Below the pieces are notes generated by a model. It did no database searches. It saw only the letters and a program-made list of their open reading frames with translations, and was not told where the DNA came from. From the NCBI GenBank assembly GCA_947069175.1, contig CAMTDV010000013.1, forward strand, positions 13,116,001-13,180,000: 64,000 bases of DNA, in the 5' to 3' direction. Of this stretch, positions 11,556 to 20,843 are shown one piece after another; position 1 is the stretch's first letter; the number at the start of each line of letters is the position of its first letter. The DNA comes from Scalesia atractyloides (Eukaryota; Streptophyta; Magnoliopsida; Asterales; Asteraceae). A program made the position numbers and the translations under genes.

Positions 11556-12447
11556 AAGTTGTTCCGTAATTAAGTTTAATATTAATGTATATAGGTAGCT
11601 AGCCTAAAGTCATGTCACTAAGTGTTCGCGATCGAAGCTGACAGTTGTGCCTCCGTTTTGCCAGGCCTATCACATGACCATGGCGATGTTAGGCCAATCA
11701 TACACCCGTTGACCATACCCGGTCGGCTAGCGCGACTAGCTCGGATGGGGCTCGTCAGACCCAGTAGTACTACTTATAATTCCCCCGCTATTTAACCCAA
11801 ATACTAACGATCCGAGGAGATTGTCGAGGACTTAAGTGATAAAGCTGCATAGTGACCATAACATTACATTAACATTAACTTAGTTACCGTATAGTTATGT
11901 GACGTTAAATTCGTATAACGTAAAGAGTTTGAGTTTGAGAGTGTATACATGTTTCTCCCCCTGTTGTTTAAAACCGGATAAAGTTAGGGGCCGTGAACTC
12001 ACCTTTATTTGCTCGGTTAGTGTGGCAAAGATGTTATAAGAAATGGGACCGCTAGTTGCGTCCTAACAAACCAATTAATTCCACGTCAGTGTGTAATCAC
12101 ACCAATACAAATTCCACACGCAATTTACTCACAAAGTGATACACACAAAACAACATATCTAACACTCAAACATGCATGTAAATATTCCCATGTGATCATA
12201 GTAATCAAACAACTTATCATAAACATATTCCAAATCCATACAACACTTTATACATACAATCACAAGTTATCAACTTTCTGCTTAACACTCAATTATTCAG
12301 CTGTTTTCTAGGATTTTTATAAAATAGTTCTAACATTCCAAAAATTCCCATATTTTTACAGTAGGTGCCATTTATACCATAGAAATTTATATAATTTTTT
12401 CCAAGTCCTAAATCTTTACCAATTAGCCATAGATATTTATTCACTAA

Positions 12448-12481
12448 ACTGCAGTCAGATTTACCGCTTTCTGACTGCAGT
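12448..12481. repeat. 12-bp hairpin in element A LTR
   Basis: ACTGCAGTCAGA (12448-12459), 10-nt loop, TCTGACTGCAGT (12470-12481). In the 5' LTR the outermost A is G, leaving 11 pairs. Confidence 0.85.
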
Positions 12482-12790
12482 CCACGGAAGAATTTATTTA
12501 AAAATCACTGATCGTCCGATTAACGAAATTCCAATTGGAGTTGCCCGGAAATTTCTATACCTAGTTACTGTACAAAAATCATGACTCAACTCCCTACTGA
12601 TTTTAAAATCTAGCTTGATAAACAACCAACAAAATTCCAGAATTTTAACAGCTTTACCTACTGAACTTGTTTAGCCCTTTAAAAATATCAAACAATTTCA
12701 GAAAATTATGAATCCAGTGCCATTAGATTCCTTATTCAAATCTCTACGTTCTAGACATCAGAAAATCCATTTTTCAACAACTAACGACCA

Positions 12791-12820
12791 AGTTACAGCC
12801 AGATAAAGTCGGCTGTAACT
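12791..12820. repeat. 10-bp hairpin in element A LTR
   Basis: AGTTACAGCC, 10-nt loop, GGCTGTAACT, perfectly paired. It has the same loop length as the hairpin at 12448-12481. Both lie downstream of the TATA box in sense direction. Confidence 0.8.
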
Positions 12821-13563
12821 AGTATTCAGCAGGCTGTTTCAGCATTGTTGTTATTACAACTTACCTACATCGTTCCTATTGATCGACCTAATCCGGCAAA
12901 GACCGATTTTTGATCCTAGTTTACTACTAACTACTTATCCATGCAAACCCTACTCACCAACTATAATCTTTATAAACAAATCATAGTTGTAAGCTATTGA
13001 TTCCGAAAACAGTCATGTATTCCCACACTATCAATTCAGCCGATTACTTGTAAGCACATATGATCCGAAGACAATACAATCAATTCATTCAAGCACTTAG
13101 GGTTTCCGCAAACAATTATTCACAAGCACATGATCAAAACAGCCTATTACTTATCCAACACATAAGACCCGAAACAACTAGACATTCAAACATGCATATT
13201 TATCCGAAACAACTAGACATTCAAACATATACATAATCCGAACATGATCTTGTAATCAGAGATAACCTCTAATCTTTTAATAACAATATAAACGAACCGT
13301 GATTAAGCTAGGGGATCCGGTGATCAAAGCTGCTTGCGGCCGAGAGGAAAGATGTCGATGATCGCTGCTGCGACCGGAAGAAAAGAACAGAAAAACTGTT
13401 GCTTGCTGCGACCGAGATGATGATGAGGGTAAGGCAGTTTGTTTGCGACTGAAAAGATGAACAAAAGAGCTGATCTCGATCGGTTAGGAGGAGCAAAGGG
13501 AGCTGCCGACGGCAGGTTTCTTGTAGGGTTTTGGAGTTGTGAAGGAGCATGCATTAGTGTGTG

Positions 13564-13571
13564 TATATATA
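13564..13571 (-). promoter_or_regulatory. TATA box of element A 3' LTR
   Basis: TATATATA on the sense strand lies about 630 bp inside the LTR, with GC-richer sequence downstream. Transcription would start about 30 nt further (near 13535), so about 2.5 kb of R-U5 leader precedes the LTR end. The matching copy in the 5' LTR is at 22851-22858. Confidence 0.65.
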
Positions 13572-13623
13572 GGCGCAAGGTGATTAGACATAGGGGATGG
13601 GTTTCCGATTTGGACTAGTTCTC

Positions 13624-13977
13624 GCGGCCAAGGGTTTGGGTTGGTTTAGTTTGGGTTTGAACGCAATAAGTTTGCGGTTTGGGCTTGATCTTGCGGCCAA
13701 GATATGTTTGGGTTACTCGCGGTTATGGTCTTGGGTTTTGGATAGAAAGCATGGCCGAGAATCTTGGGTTGTTTGGTTTGGGTCTTGATCACTTGGCCGA
13801 GGACTAAAGTTGCATGCTATGAGTTTCGGTTTTGGTTAGTGTTTGTGGCCGAGGGACTTGGGTTGGGTTAGTTTGGTTTGGATGTGGTCTCGCGGCCAAA
13901 GATTAGAGTAGTTTGGTTTTGGCCGAATAGTTAGAGTTTAAGTTTAGGTTTAATCGTTGTTTCCTTCTAGCCGAAGG
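13624..13977. promoter_or_regulatory. Repeated GGCC(A/G)A(A/G) motifs in U3
   Basis: About eight copies of a GGCCAAG/GGCCGAG core occur upstream of the TATA box in sense direction (near 13626, 13695, 13753, 13795, 13847, 13894, 13921; one reduced to AGCCGAAG near 13970), separated by 'ttgggttggtttg'-like spacers. The spacing suggests an enhancer-like array. Function is inferred from position only. Confidence 0.5.
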
Positions 13978-14204
13978 CTTAGGTTCAAGGTTTAACTTTG
14001 TGAACTCCTAGAGTCACCATGAACCGAGGTTGGAACGTGTCGTGGTTCGGTTCAGTTTGTGCACATATCAAATCTAATTATTCAATCACTAAGACAATCA
14101 CACAACACACAACACATCTTTAATCCATGCACGTTTAATACTTAGCACACATCTTATTCGACAAGTGTCACGTGTAAGTTATCTGAAAAACCCGGGATAT
14201 CACA

Positions 14205-14472
14205 TTATCCCCATGTTGAAAGAATTTTCGTCCCGAAAATTGAGTAAACGCAGTTTAGCATGTAACGTACATGTTCAGAGTGCCACGCACAAAGAGTTAG
14301 TTTGTTAATGATAGTACGCAACGTTACAAGAAGTTCCCAAGTGTCATACACAAAGATTTCCAAGTGCCATGCACAAGAATTTAGTCAACAATAGTACACG
14401 AAAGTATGAGAAAATTTCCAGGTTGTCACATCATCCCCTTGTTGAAAGAATTTTCGTCCCGAAAATTTAGTT
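14205..14472 (-). other. Element A PPT region with duplicated PPT and LTR-start relic
   Basis: The functional PPT (sense ACATGGGGATAA) adjoins the LTR at 14205. A second copy of the same block lies at 14431-14472, about 38 of 42 bases identical, including the hairpin ATTTTCGTCCCGAAAAT. Directly after the second PPT in sense direction comes TGTGACAACC (14430 downward), which looks like the start of a different LTR. About 226 bp of that sequence separates the two PPTs. Confidence 0.75.
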
Positions 14473-16242
14473 ACTGGTATCGTTAGTTTGCTGCTCAGTT
14501 GCAAGGAGGTGTGGGTATTTGCTTTTCATTTGGTCCTCTCTTTCCCACGTGAACTCCGGTCCACGCTTAGAGTCCCAACGAACTTTAACGATTGGAATCT
14601 TGCTGTGCCTCCGAGTCTTGATCTCACGATCCATGATCTCGATAGGCTTTTCCATGAAGTGTAGTTGTTCATCCACTTGGATCTCATCCAATGGAATAAC
14701 TAAAGTTTCATCTGATAGACACTTCTTCAGATTTGACACGTGAAATACGTTGTGAACTCCACTGAGTTCGGCAGGGAGGTCTAATTGGTATGCTACGGGT
14801 CCAATTCGTTTCAAGATTTCAAACGGGCCTACGTACCGTGGGTTAAGTTTGCCCCGTTTTCCAAAACGGATTACACCCTTCCAGGGTGACACCTTTAGTA
14901 GGACGCGATCGCCTACTTGGAATTCGAGCGGTTTGCGTCGTTGATCAGCGTAGCTTTTCTGTCGATCTCGTGCCGCCGCCATGCGGTTTCTGATTTGTAC
15001 AATCTTTTCAGTGGCCTCAAGTATTAACTCAGGGCCTGTGAGTTGGCTGTCACCGACTTCTGCCCAGCAGACCGGTGATCTACATTTACGACCGTATAAT
15101 GCCTCAAACGGTGCTGCCGAAATACTCGTGTGATAGCTGTTGTTATATGAGAATTCTACTAGAGGCAGGTGAATCTCCCAATTATTTCCGAAGTCCACCA
15201 CGCATGCCCTAAGCATGTCTTCCAAGGTTTGTATGGTCCTTTCGCTTTGACCATCAGTCTGAGGGTGATAAGCTGTGCTCATATCCAAGCGTGTTCCCAA
15301 CGCTTTCTAGAGTGACTGCCAGAAGTTTGACGTGAAGCGAGCATCTCTATCTGAGATGATGGACGTTGGCACTCCGTGCCGAGAAACTACTTCCTTAATG
15401 TAGATGCGAGTCAACTTCTCCATCTTATCTGTTTCTTTAATAGCTAGGAAGTGTGCGGACTTAGTTAAACGATCCACAATCACCCAGATGGTGTCGCAAC
15501 CACCCAAGGTTCGCGTGAGTTTAGTGATGAAATCCATTGAGATCTGATCCCACTTCCACACTGGGATCTCAGGTTGTTGGAGTAGCCCCGATGGCTTTTG
15601 ATACTCCACCTTGACTTTTGCACAAGTCAAACATTTACTCACGTAGGTGGCTATATCGGCTTTCATGTTGGGCCACCAATACGCAACTTTAAGGTCTTGA
15701 TACATCTTATCCGAACCCGGATGGATAGAGTATCGAGATTTGTGAGCTTCATTCATGACTAGCTCTCTGAGGTTCCCGTAGAGAGGTACCCATATGCGAT
15801 TCATGAAATACCGGGCTCCATTGGGTTTTACTTCCCAATCGCGTTCCATTTTTCCCACTGATTCGGCTTTGATGTTTTCCTCCTTAACTGCTTCTAACTG
15901 GGCGTCGCGTATTTGATCGGGTAGTCCCGAATGAATAGTGAGTTGTAGTGCTCGTACACGACGAGGTTTCAAGTGTTCCTTCCTGCTGAGGGCATCAGCT
16001 ACCACGTTAGCTTTACCCGGGTGATACCGAATGGCACACTCATAATCGTTCAAGAGTTCGACCCAGCGACGCTGTCGCATGTTCAACTCCTTCTGATCAA
16101 AGATGTGCTGGAGGCTTTTGTGGTCAGTGAAGATTGTGCACTTCGTTCCATAAAGGTAGTGTCTCCAAATCTTAAGTGCAAACACTACTGCTCCCAATTC
16201 TAGGTCATGCGTCGTGTAGTTCTTCTCGTGAACTTTCAGCTG
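14467..16242 (-). pseudogene. pol: Element A RNase H, integrase and chromodomain-like tail
   Basis: This continues the upstream frame after the TGA at 16243-16245. It has RNase H (WRHYLYGTKCTIFTDHKSL, PGKANVVADALSR), the integrase zinc region HKSRYSIHPG...CLTCAKVK, and the core with SMDFITKL, IISDRDARF and HPQTDGQSERT, so all three DDE acids are visible. GPY/F motif RYVGPFEILKRIG and a chromodomain-like end (IPIVKVRWDSKRGPEFTWE) follow. A TAG at 15307-15309 cuts the core between the second Asp and the Glu, where relatives have Gln. The frame is otherwise open to the stop at 14467. Confidence 0.94.
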
Positions 16243-18039
16243 TCATGACGCATACGCGATGACCTTATCGCGTTGCATGAGTACGCATCCCAATCCTTGA
16301 ATGGAAGCATCACAATACACTACAAAGTCATCTGTCCCTTCCGGCAAGGACAGAATGGGTGCACTGCAAAGTTTCTGCTTCAGCAGTTGAAATGCTGCTT
16401 CTTGCTTCTCACCCCAATTATACTTGATACCTTTCTGGGTGAGGGTAGTAAGCGGTTGTGCAATCTTGGAAAACCCCTCGATGAAGCGTCTGTAGTAACC
16501 AGCCAATCCTAAGAATTGGCGGATTTCCGTCGGTGTCTTAGGTGCTTCCCAGTTTTTGATGGCTTCAATCTTGGCAGGGTCTACGTGGATACCCTTTTCA
16601 TTCACGACGTGCCCGAGAAACTGAACTTCCCGGATCCAGAAATCACACTTCGAGAGCTTGGCATATAGCTTTTCCTGTTGAAGTAATCCTAGCAGTAATC
16701 GTAGGTGCTCAGCATGCTCTTCTTCACTTTTGGAGTAGATGAGTATGTCATCGATGAACACGATGACAAATTTGTCGAGGTATGGTTTACACACACGGTT
16801 CATGAGGTCCATGAATACCGCAGGTGCGTTAGTGAGACCGAATGGCATAACCAAGAACTCGTAATGGCCATACCGAGTGCGAAATGCTGTCTTAGCGATA
16901 TCCTCCTCTCTAACGCGTAGCTGATGATAACCAGACCGTAAATCAATCTTAGAGTAGTAACTTGACCCTTGCAGTTGGTCGAATAGATCGTCGATGCGAG
17001 GTAACGGGTATCGGTTCTTGACTGTAACCTTGTTGAGTTCCCTATAGTCGATGCACATGCGGAAAGTCCCGTCCTTCTTCTTGACAAACAGGACTGGAGC
17101 TCCCCATGGCGAAACGCTTGGTCGGATAAATCCTTTTTCTAGCAGCTCTTGAAGTTGAGTAGACAGCTCCTGCAGCTCGGCTGGAGCTAGGCGGTATGGA
17201 GCTTTGGCGATGGGAGTTGCATTGCTTGCCAATTCGATTTCAAACTCCAATTGTCGATGTGGTGGAAGACCAGGTAGTTCTTCTGGGAATACATCGGAAA
17301 AATCACGGACGACAGGGATGTCTTCTATACGTTTCTCGTCCTTAGGCGGTTCGGTAATTAGTGCGAGTAAAGCGAAGGAATTCTTTTTCCGAAGATACTT
17401 CTGCGCTTGCATAAATGAGATAATGTTGGTGACGGCGCTTGCCTTGTCGCCTTGTACCGTCAGGATTTCGTCGTTCGTGAGTGGAATACGGATAGACTTT
17501 TCGGAGCAGAGAACTTCAGCCCGGACGTCGGATAGCCAGTCCATTCCGACTACCACGTCAAAACTACCCAGGGTAGTTGTCATCAGATCGATGGTAAAAG
17601 CGTGGCCCGCGAGTTTAAGTTGACAGCCGGATACGATTTGGGTCACATTTACAGATTTACCATTGGCTAATTCTATCACATAAGGGGTCTCTAATGGTTT
17701 AAGCGTGAGATTTAGGTTCTTCCTAAAAGACTCAGATATAAAGCTCCTATCCGCACCCGTATCAAAAAGCACAGAAGCAAAATGTTCATTAAGGGGAAAC
17801 TTACCGGTGACCACGTTCGTGTCGTTTCTGGCCTCTCCGCGGCCCAATGTAAATGCACGACCTTTGGCACCTCCTGTGCCACCATTCCCATTGTTGTTGT
17901 TGTTATTATTGTTGTGGTTGTTGTGGTTGTGGTTGTGGTTGTTTCCACCATTATTGTTGTTGTTGCGCACCTGTGGGCAGTCTTTTCTGAAATGAGCGGT
18001 GCTACCACACTGATAGCATCCCCGGTTTATACCCTGCTG
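16243..18039 (-). pseudogene. pol: Element A nucleocapsid end, protease, RT and RNase H start
   Basis: In frame with gag after the TAG at 18040-18042. It begins with the second zinc knuckle (CYQCGSTAHFRKDC), then an Asn/His-rich linker encoded by a trinucleotide repeat (17885-17960), the protease (SVLFDTGADRSFI; VVGMDWLSDVRAEVL), RT (MCIDYRELNKVTVKNRY near 17058; KFVIVFIDDILIYSK near 16757, catalytic DD intact), the thumb/connection (FLGLAGYYRRFIEGF) and the RNase H start (VVYCDASIQGLGCVLM). It stops at TGA 16243-16245, where relatives have Arg, fitting CGA to TGA. Confidence 0.94.
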
Positions 18040-19151
18040 CTAACCTTGGGGCTGATTCTGATTTTGTCGGGACATAATTTCCCCACGACAATCCCTTGCC
18101 GCATGTCCCATCTTGCCACATCTTTGGCAGCGATTTCCGGCACAAGGGCCGTTATGATGGAGATTACAGCGGTTGCACTGCGGCTTTCGACCTACATAAC
18201 CGCCTGCATTCTGGTTGTTGTTGTTGTTGTAGTTGTTGTTGTAGTTGCTGTTGTTGTTGTTGGAACGATTTTGATGACCCCGGTGGTTGTGGTAGTGATT
18301 GAACCGTTTCTGGTTCCCTTGCTGTGGATGTGACGACGAAGACTGTCGAATGGTGGAGTCTTCAAACTTTCTTTTGTTATCTGAGGCAACTTCAGTGGTA
18401 CCCCGTGCTGGCAGTTTCTTCTGTTCCACCGCTTTATCGGTGAGTTTGTGAGCCAATCGGATAGCTTGATGTTCTGTTACAGGGTTACTAGACATCACCA
18501 TACCCTGAATTTCCGGAACCAGACCCCCGAGATAGAACTCGAGTCTTTTCTCCACCGTGTTTGCCAAATCAGGACACAGAAATACCAAGTCATGGTGTTT
18601 TGCAGTGTAAGCCTCAATTTCCGATCCCACCATCTTGTGGTTCCATAGAGCTTGCTCTAACTGTTGCACTCTGTCTCGTGGACAGTACTCCTCTTTAATC
18701 AGGGCCTTGAACTCAGTCCATGCCATTGCATTTGCAGCTAACAGTCCACGTGTTTGGACTTGGGCATTCCACCATGTCAGTGCCCCATCTTCCAGCGTTG
18801 AGGCGGCGTATTTGACCTTGTTGGCCTCTAAGCAGTTGCACATTTCAAAAACGGATTCCGACTTTTCGATCCAGCGGACCAGTCCAATGGGTCCTTCCGC
18901 CCCCGAGAACTTGCTAGGCTTTGCGTCAAGGAACATCTTATAGGGATTAAAGCCCCCTCCTGCTGACAGAGAACAGGAAGTTAGCAAGGAATTGTACTAG
19001 CCTCACCATTAGATTTTCACGCGAAAATTTAATAATGGTTACCTGCCGGCTGGTTCTGCACACCCGCTAATGCTGCGTTCACATGCTCCTGGATCATGGC
19101 AGCTAGCTCTTCGGGCGTCAAGTTAAGGTTTCCACGTCTTCCAGTCGCCAT
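18040..19151 (-). CDS. gag: Element A Gag, two exons, nucleocapsid cut by a TAG
   Basis: Start ATG at 19151-19149 (MATGRRGNLNLTPEELAAMI). Exon 1 is 19151-19043, a probable 80-nt intron is 19042-18963, and exon 2 runs from 18962. Joining keeps the frame into GGGFNPYKMFLDAKPSKFSG. The capsid-type retrotransposon Gag domain covers the next 180 or so residues (ALTWWNAQVQTRG, FKALIKEEYCPRD, LEFYLGGLVPEIQ). A basic Asn-rich stretch follows, then CNRCNLHHNGPC and the knuckle CQRCGKMGHAARDC. The frame stops at TAG 18040-18042, between two zinc knuckles, and continues open beyond. Gag packages the RNA into virus-like particles. The next ATG without splicing would be within YKMFLD. Confidence 0.85.
18963..19042 (-). 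other. Probable 80-nt spliceosomal intron in gag
   Basis: Donor CCGGCAG|GTAACC, branch-point match CTAAC about 20 nt before the acceptor, pyrimidine-rich tract, acceptor CTGTCAG|CAGGAGG. Length is 80 nt (83 if the neighbouring CAG is used), AT-rich, phase 1. Unspliced, the exon 1 frame ends at TAA a few codons into the intron. Spliced, it joins the Gag domain frame exactly. The intron is inferred from sequence; no transcript was seen. Confidence 0.75.
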
Positions 19152-19411
19152 TTAGATCTTCGAATCACAACACAAACACACCCCGATAAGTCTATATGTC
19201 CAATATAGTTATCCTACTTCGTACTTTAATAATTATTTAGTTATGTCAACTCAATATGTTAAATAGTCGAAAGAAATACTTGATTAACTGAAATCTCAAC
19301 GTCTTACAAAGGTGCAAATCAAACATACGAATTTACTATAAAGTCTCAAGTTTAAATACAAGTGGGAAAACAAATCAACTGAAGGAAAACAAATAATATA
19401 AACGAGACGTG

Positions 19412-20062
19412 TCAGTCGTCTACGTCTCCATTCCCCAAGTCACTGTCGTTGCCGTCATCCTGTGCGGCATTTCCAGCTTCCTCAGCTGGGTCCTCCTCCG
19501 GATCCTCTTCAGGATCCTCCTCCGGATCCTCTTCAGGATCCTCCTCTGGATCCTCTTCTGGATCCTCCTCTACCGGCACTGGAGGGGCCGGTGCTGGTTC
19601 AAGTGCTTGATTTTGCAGTTCCTGAATGTTCCAACTGTTTTCCAGGACTCTGTCCTCCAGCCAGTCAGCTCTTATCTGCTCAGCACGCAGATCTCTGGCT
19701 ATGGTGTTACGAGCTACCTTGCTCGTACGATGCTCTTCCTCGAGCGAGTCGGTCCTTCCTGTAAGTTGTCGGATCATCCATCCTTGTGCTAAGATGGTTT
19801 CCTGCATTCTTTCTAACTGTTTTTGTTGTGTATGTACCAGGATTCTAAGCATGTCAAGTCCTATTTCTACAGGATTAACCGGTTCAACCGGTACAGCAAT
19901 AGTTGGGCGCAACGACGACTCCTCCCCCAGAGCGAGCCTTTTCCTCGCTGCTGAGCGTGTCTCCACGCCATAAGGTGGTATGGGTTCCACCATTGGTGCC
20001 TTTCCTGATGCTCTTGGTGGCGTAAGTCTGTCGGACGATGATGACGATGAGGATGATGACAT
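19412..20062 (-). CDS. Element A extra ORF upstream of gag: acidic coiled-coil protein
   Basis: A 216-residue ORF begins about 190 nt after the PBS and ends 260 nt before the gag ATG, in another frame. It starts with a poly-Ser run, then a Pro/Arg-rich part. Residues roughly 65-155 look like a coiled coil (LVHTQQKQLERMQETI; TDSLEEEHRT). The C-terminus is highly acidic, with about seven EEDP repeats (encoded at 19490-19575), then DDGNDSDLGNGDVDD. I recognise no enzymatic motif. No equivalent is visible in B or C. It is intact despite the stops in gag-pol. It may be a regulatory or Gag-like accessory protein; function is unknown. Confidence 0.75.
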   Translation of the reverse strand: MSSSSSSSSSDRLTPPRASGKAPMVEPIPPYGVETRSAARKRLALGEESSLRPTIAVPVEPVNPVEIGLDMLRILVHTQQKQLERMQETILAQGWMIRQLTGRTDSLEEEHRTSKVARNTIARDLRAEQIRADWLEDRVLENSWNIQELQNQALEPAPAPPVPVEEDPEEDPEEDPEEDPEEDPEEDPEEDPAEEAGNAAQDDGNDSDLGNGDVDD

Positions 20063-20252
20063 TGCCTGTTAGGTCGTGTAGTTAGTTACGAGTTGTTTTC
20101 ATTTCTTATTATGACGGTATAACCTACCAAACACGTTTGTAGCATATTGCATAACAAGATATAATAATTCGGTGCCAAACTAAGTCTAGTGTCGTGATAT
20201 CAGCTATAGTTTAGGTCTACTTCTAATGCAAACCTGGTTCTCTATAGCTAGT

Positions 20253-20265
20253 GGCTCTGATACCA
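20253..20265 (-). other. Element A primer binding site (initiator tRNA-Met)
   Basis: In sense TGGTATCAGAGCC, three nt from the end of the 5' LTR. This is the standard plant retrotransposon site for the 3' end of initiator tRNA-Met. Confidence 0.95.
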
Positions 20266-20681
20266 ATCTGTCACACCCTCAATTTCCACTTACGGAGTTT
20301 TACCGCGAGACGTGTGAACAAACCAGAATCTAAGACACTAGTACGTCGAACGACTCTATATGATTTGATAATTCGTTTTCCAAAATCATTTGTTGTAAAT
20401 TTTAGATTACCAATATTTAGCATGAGTATCAGTTTTAAATTTGAGCGGAAGCATAAATAAGTAATGATGCGGGCGCCAACACAAACGCCAAAACAAATGA
20501 AAAATCCCAAAACAATATTAATAAATGAGACGCGATAAAGATGTCTTGTTCAATGCATGTGCGTGCACCTAGAGCTCCTAGCGTCCTGAGAAACATGTAA
20601 AAAAAAGCAAGTGTCAACATTAAAGATGAGTGAGTTCACAGGTTTTCATAAATTCGTTGTTCGGTTTTAGTTGGTTACTCC

Positions 20682-20843
20682 GTTATCCCCAACCCGGGAT
20701 AACATATCAGTTCCATTATTCCAAACCCGGAATAATAAGTTGTTGCTTCCAATATTCCCAAACCGGAATATTAAGTTGTTGTTTCCATTATCCCCAACCC
20801 GGGATAATAAGTTGATGTTCCAATATTCCAAACCCGGAATATT
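20682..20843. repeat. Five-hairpin array, 5' LTR copy
   Basis: Identical to the array at 11394-11555, shifted by 9,288 bp. This is the copy that would sit in the 5' leader of the genomic RNA, about 410 nt upstream of the PBS. Confidence 0.93.

Larger units (their letters stand above)
10981..14204 (-). repeat. Element A 3' LTR (3,224 bp)
   Basis: Plus strand TGTCACACCCTC...CCGGGATATCACA; sense TGTGATATCCC...GGGTGTGACA. It contains a TATA box at 13564-13571, a U3 array of GGCC motifs, two long hairpins and a five-hairpin array. Differences from the 5' copy: one base near 11094, one extra A near 12143, one base near 12447 and one near 14038. Confidence 0.96.

Noticed and set aside
13308..13578. 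Small minus-strand ORFs repeated at 22595-22865
   Set aside because: They are present only because the LTR is duplicated; they straddle the TATA/leader region and show no family signature.
13590..13990. Telomere-like repeat (TTTGGGTT)
   Set aside because: The words are irregular and lack the plant TTTAGGG unit.
17782..18333. Plus-strand ORF with Val-rich and Cys-rich runs
   Set aside because: It is the antisense shadow of the Asn-rich trinucleotide repeats in element A gag.
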